Shown here: piece by piece, positions 1 through 7,445 of the stretch
Position numbering within the stretch: position 1 is the first letter of the stretch
How the letters are laid out: each line of letters begins with the position of its first letter
From: Acaryochloris sp. IP29b_bin.148
GTDB lineage: Bacteria; Cyanobacteriota; Cyanobacteriia; Thermosynechococcales; Thermosynechococcaceae
Assembly (NCBI RefSeq): GCF_028285565.1
Contig: NZ_JANQOY010000080.1
Location: 27,813-91,812 of the forward strand
Direction of reading: 5' to 3'
DNA: 64,000 bases
Program-made: the position numbers and the translations under genes
Notes under the pieces: generated by a model
The model's input: the letters and a program-made list of their open reading frames with translations, nothing else
Told to the model about the DNA's origin: nothing
Database searches by the model: none

Positions 1-69
1 AAAGCATTTCTGAAAGAAGACATAAAAAACCTCATTATGAATTGATATTGATTTTTAAAAGTGGGTTCT

Positions 70-279
70 TTAAATTTCATCGATACTGAACGATGTCTCT
101 GCCCAATGAAACACTTCATTCAGCTGTTCCAAGGTAATTAATCCGTACTGCCATAAAATGACGGGCAACGGACCTTGTTGTTGATGGCATGACTTCAGGG
201 CAATATCAATGGATGCTGTGGATATACCCAAATCTTGTGTGAGAAATTCAATGAGTTTTTGCGATCGCTGGGGTATCAT
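70..279 (-). CDS. DUF2949 family small protein
   Basis: A 69-residue soluble protein. The middle of the sequence (PLPVILWQYGLITLEQLNEV) matches the conserved block I know from the cyanobacterial DUF2949 family, whose function is unknown. There are no membrane segments or signal peptide. The ATG at 279 is preferred because AGGTG lies six bases upstream; an in-frame GTG at 288 would add three residues. It stands alone on the minus strand, about 235 bp downstream of the AI-2E permease gene, so it may be the last gene of that operon or independent. The similar LDQ/LEQL motif style also occurs near the N-terminus of the 7446-9905 product, suggesting a distant shared fold (inference). Confidence 0.75.
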   Translation of the reverse strand: MIPQRSQKLIEFLTQDLGISTASIDIALKSCHQQQGPLPVILWQYGLITLEQLNEVFHWAETSFSIDEI

Positions 280-514
280 TGCTAACACCTAAACACGCCT
301 AATGTCGGCCCATTGCATTTGAGAAACGGCATGCGTTCACTGAGCATTGCTGACTCATGAAAGCTGTAGAATGTCGTCTTCAACATCGAGATTATCGCTG
401 AATATAACGCAGCCTACCCCTTAAACATGAGGAAAGTGTGAGGACCGCCTGATTCCGTTCGTTATATTGCGCCGTTATCTTGCGGCCAATCCCATAAATT
501 TGAGGGAAACGGGC

Positions 515-1621
515 TTAGTCAAAGACAGGTACTGTCTCAGGTAGGGGCTGATTATCTTGCTCCGCCTGGCGTTTGGGTTGCAAATATAAATTTTCGATCA
601 ACACGCCCCCCGCCGCGATCCAAGGAGGGGTAATTAAAGCACCGATAATGCCTAACACTTGGGTGCCGCCTAAGACCGCCAAGAGTTGATAGAGCGGCGG
701 GACATTTACAGATGGACTCACCACTAATGGATCGAGGACATAGGTTTCTAGATTTTGGATCACCACAAACAGCAAGAGCACCCACAACGCCGTCCAGCCG
801 CCTTGAGCGACGGCAAATAATAACGCTGGGATGGCTCCCAAAACCGGTCCAAAAAAAGGAATGAGATTGGTTAATCCTGCGATCGCACCCAACCCTAAGG
901 CCACCTCCGTAATCCCAATCAGCTTTAAGCCAATACTGACCGTCGTACCTAAGATCAGGGACACCAGCAACCGCCCTTGAATATAGGCTCCCATACGCTG
1001 ACTGACAGGATGAACTTGATCGGCAAGGCGCTGCTCCCACGGCTGGGGGAATAACACCACTAATCCGTGGAGCAGCCGTTGTGAATCCGACAACATATAA
1101 GCGGAGAGAATAAGTGCGAGCAGTAAATTGAAAACGCCCCCTAATAAGCCTTTGGTGAGATCAACGGACTGCAAAATCAGCTTTTGACTGGATCGGAATG
1201 TCCAAGCCGTCAGGGCTTGCAAATCGAAGACTTGATTGATCATCCCTAGGTCTTCCGGCTTGCTGATGCCCAGTTGCAGAATCGTATCTTCTAGCGATGT
1301 CGTCAGCACTTCTAAATATCCTGGCAGAGCATTGAAGATGCGCTGAATTTGTTCCGTGACCGTTGGCCCGATCACTAAGGTGAGCGTAATAGCGACGCCA
1401 ATCAGACCTCCATAAACCGCTAGTACAGCTAGCCATCGCGGCAGCCGTAATGCCTCCACCCGCTGAATCATAGGGGCTAAGGTCGAGGCCAAGACGATAG
1501 CAATCATCAGCACCACTACTAAGTTCTGTAATTGCCACAGCAGTAGCAGTCCCAGGCTGATGGCTCCCACTCTGATCAAACTGGCCAAAGAAAGGGAGGT
1601 GGATGCATCAGATGGCTTCAT
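515..1621 (-). CDS. AI-2E family (PerM/UPF0118) membrane permease
   Basis: A 368-residue polytopic membrane protein. Hydrophobic segments lie at about residues 13-50, 60-90, 155-180 and 210-345, with the soluble amphipathic stretch after the third segment that is typical of this family. The late GAIAGLTNLIPFFGPVLGAI block is the family hallmark (N-[LI]-[IV]-P-[FY]-x-G). Members export or import small molecules, for example quorum signals, or act as Na+/H+ antiporters; the substrate cannot be read from sequence. It begins 31 bp after the single-domain receiver gene, and all four genes from 6945 down to 515 run the same way, so it probably belongs to that signalling operon. The operon may therefore sense or transport an envelope-related signal, which is inference. 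Confidence 0.85.
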   Translation of the reverse strand: MKPSDASTSLSLASLIRVGAISLGLLLLWQLQNLVVVLMIAIVLASTLAPMIQRVEALRLPRWLAVLAVYGGLIGVAITLTLVIGPTVTEQIQRIFNALPGYLEVLTTSLEDTILQLGISKPEDLGMINQVFDLQALTAWTFRSSQKLILQSVDLTKGLLGGVFNLLLALILSAYMLSDSQRLLHGLVVLFPQPWEQRLADQVHPVSQRMGAYIQGRLLVSLILGTTVSIGLKLIGITEVALGLGAIAGLTNLIPFFGPVLGAIPALLFAVAQGGWTALWVLLLFVVIQNLETYVLDPLVVSPSVNVPPLYQLLAVLGGTQVLGIIGALITPPWIAAGGVLIENLYLQPKRQAEQDNQPLPETVPVFD

Positions 1622-1652
1622 GTCAAAGCAGAGAAGGAATAAAAAGACAAAG

Positions 1653-2033
1653 CTACAGCTGCCAGCCTAATACATCCGCAATTTGATTGGGGAGTTGCAA
1701 CGGGTCAAAGGGTTTAGGGATGGTCGCTAAAACACCTAATTCCTTGTAGCGATTCTGATCCACCGTTTGAACTTTGGCCGTCAGTAGTAGGACAGGAATT
1801 TGTTGAGTATGGGGATTGGCTTGAAGTTTTTGGTAGGTGGTGGCTCCATCCATATCCGGCATCATCACATCTAACAGAATCACATCAGGTTGCGCTTGCT
1901 CTGCTTTGAGTAACCCCTCAGCCCCTGAACTGGCTGTGACCACTTGCCAATGTTTAATGGTTTCCAACGCAATCTGGACAACTTCTTGAATATAGTGTTC
2001 GTTGTCAATTACCAGGATACATTTTGCTGTCAT
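1653..2033 (-). CDS. Single-domain response regulator (REC)
   Basis: A 126-residue CheY-like receiver with no output domain. The phospho-acceptor is Asp55 in DVILLDVMMPDMDG, the conserved Thr/Ala pair lies in LLLTAK, and the Lys in PKPF is present. The first acidic patch reads D10-N11-E12 rather than the usual D-D-x, so metal binding uses a slightly altered pocket. The ATG lies only three bases beyond the stop of the preceding kinase gene, so the pair is surely co-transcribed and this receiver is the likely phosphorylation partner of that kinase. With no effector domain, it probably signals by protein-protein contact. Confidence 0.9.
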   Translation of the reverse strand: MTAKCILVIDNEHYIQEVVQIALETIKHWQVVTASSGAEGLLKAEQAQPDVILLDVMMPDMDGATTYQKLQANPHTQQIPVLLLTAKVQTVDQNRYKELGVLATIPKPFDPLQLPNQIADVLGWQL

Positions 2034-2036
2034 AGA

Positions 2037-4646
2037 CTACGTCTCACTTGCGCTAAACATATCTTGAGCATGAATGGGGAGTGTGAATGTAAACGTGCTA
2101 CCTTTCCCGAGCTGACTTTCCACCCAAATTTGGCCACCATGTTGCTGAACAATACTATGGCAAATAGCCAGCCCTAATCCAGTACCCTCATGGTTGCGAG
2201 CGTCAGAAGAATCCGCCTGCTGAAAGCGCTCAAAGATCGTGTCGATTTTATCGGCGGGAATGCCGCGCCCTTGATCCTCAACCTGAATACACACTTGCAG
2301 CGGTTTTTCAGCAGCAGAACGAGCGGGTGTCGCCTCGGCCAAGGTACAGCTGGGCGGCTGACTACTCCGATGGGCCGTAAGCCACACGGTTCCGCCAGCA
2401 TGGGAAAATTTAATGGCATTACTCAGTAAATTGGTCAAAGTCTGGACGATGCGATCACCATCTACATCCGCCAAAATCGGCAAGGGTTGCACAGCAATAT
2501 TGACCTGCATTTGACGAGCCATACCCTGCATAGTGTCGGCAGCTTGAGTCATTAAATCCGCAATATTGCATGGGTGTTTGGTCATACTGACTTGGCCCGA
2601 TTCAATTCGTTCCACATCCAGAATGTCGTTAATTAAGCGGACTAATCGGTCCGTGCTATCTGCCGCAATATTAATCAGCCGCTGACTTTTATCAGGTTGG
2701 GCTGCTAACAAGCCGCTCGCGAGCATCCGCAGTGACCCATGAATCGAGGTGAGCGGTGTGCGTAATTCGTGGCTCACCACGGAAATAAACTCATTCTTCA
2801 TCCGTTCGACCACTTGGCGATCGCTAATATCTTTGAAAGTGATCACAGCACCAACAATTTGAGTCTGCTCCCGGATCGGCGTACTGACATATTCGACCGG
2901 AAACAGCGATCCATCCCGTCGTCGAAAGTGATCCGTAATAAACCGATGGGTCGCACCAGAGGTTAAGGAGTCTAGAAAAGGAGCGGGAATCTGGGGCAGT
3001 TGAGGCTCTAAAATCAGCTCTATCGGTTGACCAATAAGCGCGTTGATCGTATATCCCAACAGTTTTGCAGCCGCTGGATTCACAAAGGTAATTTGAGTCT
3101 CTAGATTTAGACCACAGAGCCCTTCTCCCATCGAATTCAAAATTAATTCGTTTTGGCGCGTCAGCTGCATCAACGAGGATTGGGCTTCCACCCGTTCCGT
3201 AATGTCCCGCAGAATCGCCGTAAAGACTTGTTCTGTTCCCAACTGCAATTTCGAAATCGAGGCTTCTACCGTAAAGCAAGTGCCATCTCGCCGTTTGGCC
3301 AAAATCGGTTGCCGTTCACTCCGATGGCGGGCGAGCATATCAGCCTGTTCATAGGTTTGCATATAGCGCTGATGGGTCTGTAGAAATTCCGGAGGCAGCA
3401 AGACCTCTAAGGATTGCCCTAAGATCTCGTCACGGCGATAGCCAAACATTTTTTCCGCTCCCTGATTAAACAGGGTAATGGTTTGGGACGCATCCACGGA
3501 AATAATTGCATCTTCCGCAATTTCTAAAATGCCAGAGAATCGCTTTTGGGATTGCTGCAATGCTGCTTCTGCCTGCTGACGGGTGTGCAGTTCAGCTCGC
3601 AACTGTTGATTGGCCGTGCGCAGCGCAGCCGTCCGTTCAGAGACTCGCTGCTCTAAGTTATATTTCGCTTCTTGCAGCACCACTTCCACTTGCTCGCGTT
3701 CGGTCAGTTCAGATTGCAGTTGGCAATAGAGCTGTGATTGCTGAATAGCGATGGCCAGGTGTGTAGCCAGTCGACTGAGGAGTTTGATTTCTAAAGATTC
3801 CCAAGGACGGGGACTACGACAATGATGGGCCATCAACAGTCCCCATACCTGATTCTCCAGGATAATGGGCACCACCAAATTGGCCTGGATTTGGAATTGA
3901 ATGAGTAGTTCCAAATGACAGGGGGTCAGGTTAGCGGTGTAGATATTCTCAATGGCACTCGCGTGGAGTTGGTCGGGAGAGCCGCCGTAAATATCTGGGA
4001 AGCAAGGATCTCGGATTTGGGTGCCCAGAATGGAGGGCCACTGATCCGTATCCACAGATTCCACCAAGACGATGCCATTCCAGTTTTTTTCTAGCTTAAA
4101 GATCAGAACGCGATCGGTCTCTAGAAGGTGGCGAACCTCAGCAACGGTGGTATTGAGAATGGTGTGCAGGTCTAATGATTGACGAATGCGGGCTGCGATC
4201 GCACTCAGTAACTGCTCATGCTCTATTTGCTGTTGGAGTGCGAGTGCTGATTGCTGCTGTTCCGTAATATCAATGCCTGTCCCAATCACCCATTGGACGG
4301 TATCGCTTTGTTTAACCACCGAATGCGACCAAGCGATCAGGCGGTCACCGGTTTTTGTCCGCCAGCCGTGTTGATGCTGGTAGGGTATCTGGTGAGTGAG
4401 CAACTGCTGGAACATCGATTGGACCTGTTCTTGCTCCTCTGGCACCAGCAATACCTGCCACAGGCAACGCGATTGGACCTCCGCAAAGGTATACCCAGAC
4501 ACCCGCTCACACGCTTGGTTAAACCCCACAATCCGCCCCTGGATATCCATTACCACCACTAAGGCTGGCAAGGTATTCAAGAGGGTGGTCATCCACTCCT
4601 GTTGGTCGGGCAACAGATGCGGGGCACACTCACGTTCAATGGTCAT
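2037..4646 (-). CDS. PAS-GAF-PAS-PAS sensor histidine kinase
   Basis: A cytoplasmic multi-sensor histidine kinase of 869 residues. Order: PAS (about 20-130, LNTLPALVVVMD), GAF (150-310), coiled coil (about 310-365), two further PAS/PAC domains (370-490 and 495-610), HisKA with VVSHELRTPL carrying the phospho-His, then a HATPase_c domain with N box LTNLLSNAIKFS, G1 VEDQGRGIPAD and G2 GTGLGLAI. The GAF domain contains WPSILGTQIRDPCFP, like cyanobacterial GAF domains of the phytochrome/light-sensor type, including a Cys; chromophore binding is possible but unproven. An upstream in-frame ATG at 4742 gives a longer reading, but the ATG at 4646 follows AGGAGG by seven bases and overlaps the upstream gene by only 11 bp, so it is chosen. 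Confidence 0.92.
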   Translation of the reverse strand: MTIERECAPHLLPDQQEWMTTLLNTLPALVVVMDIQGRIVGFNQACERVSGYTFAEVQSRCLWQVLLVPEEQEQVQSMFQQLLTHQIPYQHQHGWRTKTGDRLIAWSHSVVKQSDTVQWVIGTGIDITEQQQSALALQQQIEHEQLLSAIAARIRQSLDLHTILNTTVAEVRHLLETDRVLIFKLEKNWNGIVLVESVDTDQWPSILGTQIRDPCFPDIYGGSPDQLHASAIENIYTANLTPCHLELLIQFQIQANLVVPIILENQVWGLLMAHHCRSPRPWESLEIKLLSRLATHLAIAIQQSQLYCQLQSELTEREQVEVVLQEAKYNLEQRVSERTAALRTANQQLRAELHTRQQAEAALQQSQKRFSGILEIAEDAIISVDASQTITLFNQGAEKMFGYRRDEILGQSLEVLLPPEFLQTHQRYMQTYEQADMLARHRSERQPILAKRRDGTCFTVEASISKLQLGTEQVFTAILRDITERVEAQSSLMQLTRQNELILNSMGEGLCGLNLETQITFVNPAAAKLLGYTINALIGQPIELILEPQLPQIPAPFLDSLTSGATHRFITDHFRRRDGSLFPVEYVSTPIREQTQIVGAVITFKDISDRQVVERMKNEFISVVSHELRTPLTSIHGSLRMLASGLLAAQPDKSQRLINIAADSTDRLVRLINDILDVERIESGQVSMTKHPCNIADLMTQAADTMQGMARQMQVNIAVQPLPILADVDGDRIVQTLTNLLSNAIKFSHAGGTVWLTAHRSSQPPSCTLAEATPARSAAEKPLQVCIQVEDQGRGIPADKIDTIFERFQQADSSDARNHEGTGLGLAICHSIVQQHGGQIWVESQLGKGSTFTFTLPIHAQDMFSASET

Positions 4647-6945
4647 CGATCTGCCTCCTGATGCACGTCCATGGCTGAGACTGCTGATCGGCTCTTTTGT
4701 AGAGTTCAGATAGGGTTCCTCCGGCTTGAGGATACTGGACAACGCCCATGGTTAACGCAATGGGGACCGCTTCTCCAGACGGCTGACGGTAGGTCTGGCA
4801 ACTCTGGCCAAGATGCTGGATATGATGGGTCGCTTCGGCCGCTTGCACACCATACAGTCCCATGAAAAACTCATTACTACTCCAGCGCGCCACCACTGCT
4901 TCATCCCCACAGCCCTGATGCAATTCATGCCCCACATAACGGAGGATGGCATCGCCTATCCCCAAGCTATAGTCATCGTTAATTTGCCGTAAATTCGTGA
5001 CTTTTACTAGGGCTAAACAGAGGGGTTGCTGTAGCTCCTGCGCCCGTTTCATCTGATGTTCGAGCATCGGTACCGCAGGTTGCCGTTTATAGGCTTTGGT
5101 TAAGGTATCCATCTGCCAGAACTGCTGAGATAACTGCATACGCTCCAGGCGATTGACGAGGCGAACCACCAGTTCTGGTCCAATGACCGGCTTACTCACA
5201 AAATCATCTGCCCCCAAGGCAAAAATCTGGTTGACGATCTCTGCTTCGGTGTGAGCGGTCAGAAAAATAATCGGTAGGTTATGCCAATAGGCGTCATTCC
5301 GCACCACCTGACACAGTTCCATACCGCTCACATGGGGCATTTCAATATCTAAAATCAGTAGATCGGGGGAGACGGCAACCAGCGTTTGCCAAAAGAGTCT
5401 GGCATCTGCAAGAGTACTGACCTTAAATCCCCAGGGCTCTAGCAAGGGCGGTAACATCTGTAACATCTGAGGGTCATCATCCACAATCATGATCTTGGCG
5501 GTAATCGCCTGAGTGTGCTGGAGTGCCCGATCCACCTCATGTAATACCTGCATAGGCGTGAGGGGCTTTTCGAGATAAGCTCTACCGCCCAATCGAGCCA
5601 CTTCCAAACGAGAGTGCAACCCATCGGGAGGCCCATAAAATAATACGGGTATGGCGGGATGATGGTGAGCCACCGCTTGCAGAAAGGTCAAGATCTGCTG
5701 CGCGTCTCTATCGACCGCTGGATCGATCAAAATCACCTGAGGAGGCTGTTGATTGAAAACCCGTTGAGCCGTGTCTAAGTCAGCTACAGTCTGTAGTGTC
5801 CAATTCCAGTGTCTAGCTTGTTCCGTTAAGTCGGTGACCCATTTGTCATCACTGTCGATAATCAGTAAAGACGGTAGGGTAGGCATGGCCTCTGGGAGAT
5901 CAGCAGAGGCAGAATAACCTGATTGATCCACGGTTTGTCTGAGGGTTGCCACCTGGTGATGGAATTGCTCGATATGCTCTGGTGCCAGAGGCTGAGGCAT
6001 TTTGAGCAGTTGTTCAAGGGTCCGAGCCAGCTGGGTGCCCTCATGCAGACCAAACATTCCTAAGGCGCCCGCTAACGTATGCGCTTCCTGCTCTGCCTGC
6101 TGCTGCTGGTCAGGGTCAAGCTGGCCGGACTGGGTCTGTAGAGCAGAGCACGTTTGTTCTAGAACCTTTACTTGGTCACTGATCCGGGAGTGATACCGCT
6201 GCCAAATCGTTGCGATCGCAGCCGAGTTATCCATCTGAGGAGTCCCCTCTTCTGTTGTCAGGTCTAGTTCAGATAAAGGCTTGAGCCGATAGCCAATCCC
6301 ATAGACCGTTTCAATCACATCTGGGGGTGCTTTTGCATCTCGTAATTTATGGCGGAGGCCCTTGATATGGGTTCTAACCGCCTCTTCTCCCGGCATATCC
6401 GCATAGGTCCACAGATGCTCTAACAACATCCCACAGCTAAAGACACGGCGAGGGTTACGCAGCAAGAGTTCTAACAGCGCATACTCCTTGGGCGTTAGCG
6501 CCAGCGGCTGCTGTTGATAACTGACCTGGGTAGAGCTAGGGTCGAGCTGAATATCGGCCCATTCTAAGATAGGGGTCGTATAGAGCCGACCGCGACGCAG
6601 TAAGGCCCGGATACGAGCTTCCAGCTCTTCTAGATCAAAGGGTTTCACCACATAGTCATCCGCCCCAGCATCGAGTCCCACCGCTTTATCATGGCTATTG
6701 CCCTGCCCTGTCAGGAGCAGAATGGGCATGGTATAGCCTTGATTACGCAGTTGACGACACAGCGTAATGCCATCCAGCTTGGGTAAGATGACGTCCAGCA
6801 TCAGCAAATCATACTCAAACGCCTCCACCATATCGGCAGCGCTCTCACCATCGGTCGCCGTTTCCACGGCATAGCTGCACTGGGTTAGCAGCGTGATTAA
6901 GGCATCCGCCGTCGGCTGATCATCCTCAACGACAAGTATTTTCAT
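4636..6945 (-). CDS. Multi-domain response regulator REC-wHTH-Hpt-REC-REC-GGDEF(degenerate)
   Basis: A 769-residue phosphorelay protein. N-terminal receiver with Asp51 in DLLMLDVILPKLDG; OmpR/PhoB winged helix at about 125-225 (LTPKEYALLELLLRNP, RTHIKGLRHKL, YGIGYRL); Hpt domain at about 240-340 with phospho-His in EAHTLAGALG; a second receiver (LPSLLIIDSDD ... VILIDPAV) and a third (KIMIVDDDP ... LLILDIEMPHVSG); then a GGDEF-like domain. The signature loop reads WSSNEF instead of GGDEF, so diguanylate cyclase activity is probably lost. It is the first gene of the operon, with AGGAG about seven bases before the ATG. It likely receives phosphate from the adjacent kinase and binds DNA. Confidence 0.93.
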   Translation of the reverse strand: MKILVVEDDQPTADALITLLTQCSYAVETATDGESAADMVEAFEYDLLMLDVILPKLDGITLCRQLRNQGYTMPILLLTGQGNSHDKAVGLDAGADDYVVKPFDLEELEARIRALLRRGRLYTTPILEWADIQLDPSSTQVSYQQQPLALTPKEYALLELLLRNPRRVFSCGMLLEHLWTYADMPGEEAVRTHIKGLRHKLRDAKAPPDVIETVYGIGYRLKPLSELDLTTEEGTPQMDNSAAIATIWQRYHSRISDQVKVLEQTCSALQTQSGQLDPDQQQQAEQEAHTLAGALGMFGLHEGTQLARTLEQLLKMPQPLAPEHIEQFHHQVATLRQTVDQSGYSASADLPEAMPTLPSLLIIDSDDKWVTDLTEQARHWNWTLQTVADLDTAQRVFNQQPPQVILIDPAVDRDAQQILTFLQAVAHHHPAIPVLFYGPPDGLHSRLEVARLGGRAYLEKPLTPMQVLHEVDRALQHTQAITAKIMIVDDDPQMLQMLPPLLEPWGFKVSTLADARLFWQTLVAVSPDLLILDIEMPHVSGMELCQVVRNDAYWHNLPIIFLTAHTEAEIVNQIFALGADDFVSKPVIGPELVVRLVNRLERMQLSQQFWQMDTLTKAYKRQPAVPMLEHQMKRAQELQQPLCLALVKVTNLRQINDDYSLGIGDAILRYVGHELHQGCGDEAVVARWSSNEFFMGLYGVQAAEATHHIQHLGQSCQTYRQPSGEAVPIALTMGVVQYPQAGGTLSELYKRADQQSQPWTCIRRQIDDH

Positions 6946-7445
6946 AATCGGGCTCCTGACATCAGGTCCGATGAAATCTCTAAGGCAATGGCTACTTCAA
7001 TTATCGGTAAAAATTTGCGATCTCACCATAGAGACGATTGGCGAACCCCCAAAAGCAGCCGCCTTGAGCCTCAATGGACTGTGCTCAAGACAGTCTGGTG
7101 ATGTGTCCCTGAGCGAAACCGTTGGTAAGACCGCACATCGAGCAGACGTCCAATTAAGAATAAATAAGCCATGAGAAAAAGTTGATCGGCTCTCCATTAC
7201 TTAGGCTAAAGCTATTGCATGAATCACAAGCTTCCCTGAGGCGATCAACCCGCGACCTGACCCCTGAGCAGAGCGTAGGAGGACCTGAAAATATTTTATC
7301 GAACCAATCGTTTCAAAAATGATCGTTAAATTGATGACTCTTTCTTGACGATATAGTACTGTTGAGGGCAAAACTTATTCCCCTATTCAGGGCACTGACT
7401 GTCGCTTGAACTGAGTTCAGGTTGCAATCAACATCAACCATTTGA
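6946..7445. other. Gene-free spacer between divergent genes
   Basis: A 500-bp region between the divergent signalling operon and the 7446 gene. No convincing ORF, tRNA or terminator was found. It must hold both promoters. Near its right end lies a short motif (7367-7399, containing TATTCCCCTATTCA) that recurs at 52798-52833 upstream of the lasso kinase gene; see the findings. Confidence 0.5.
7367..7399 (+). promoter_or_regulatory. Dispersed leader motif, copy 1
   Basis: A stretch containing GGCAAA, TATTCCCCTATTCA and GGGC-CT-AC, 47 bp before the start of the 7446 gene. Nearly the same sequence occurs at 52798-52833, in the same orientation and also close upstream of a gene. In copy 2, but not in this copy, the centre is an inverted repeat CCCTA-TTCA-TAGGG. 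It could be an operator or part of a 5' leader RNA; the function is unknown. Confidence 0.35.

Noticed and set aside
7148..7162. CGTCCAATTA shared with about 57307
   Set aside because: The match is short (about 10-15 bases) and not flanked by further similarity; it may be chance or an old element scar.
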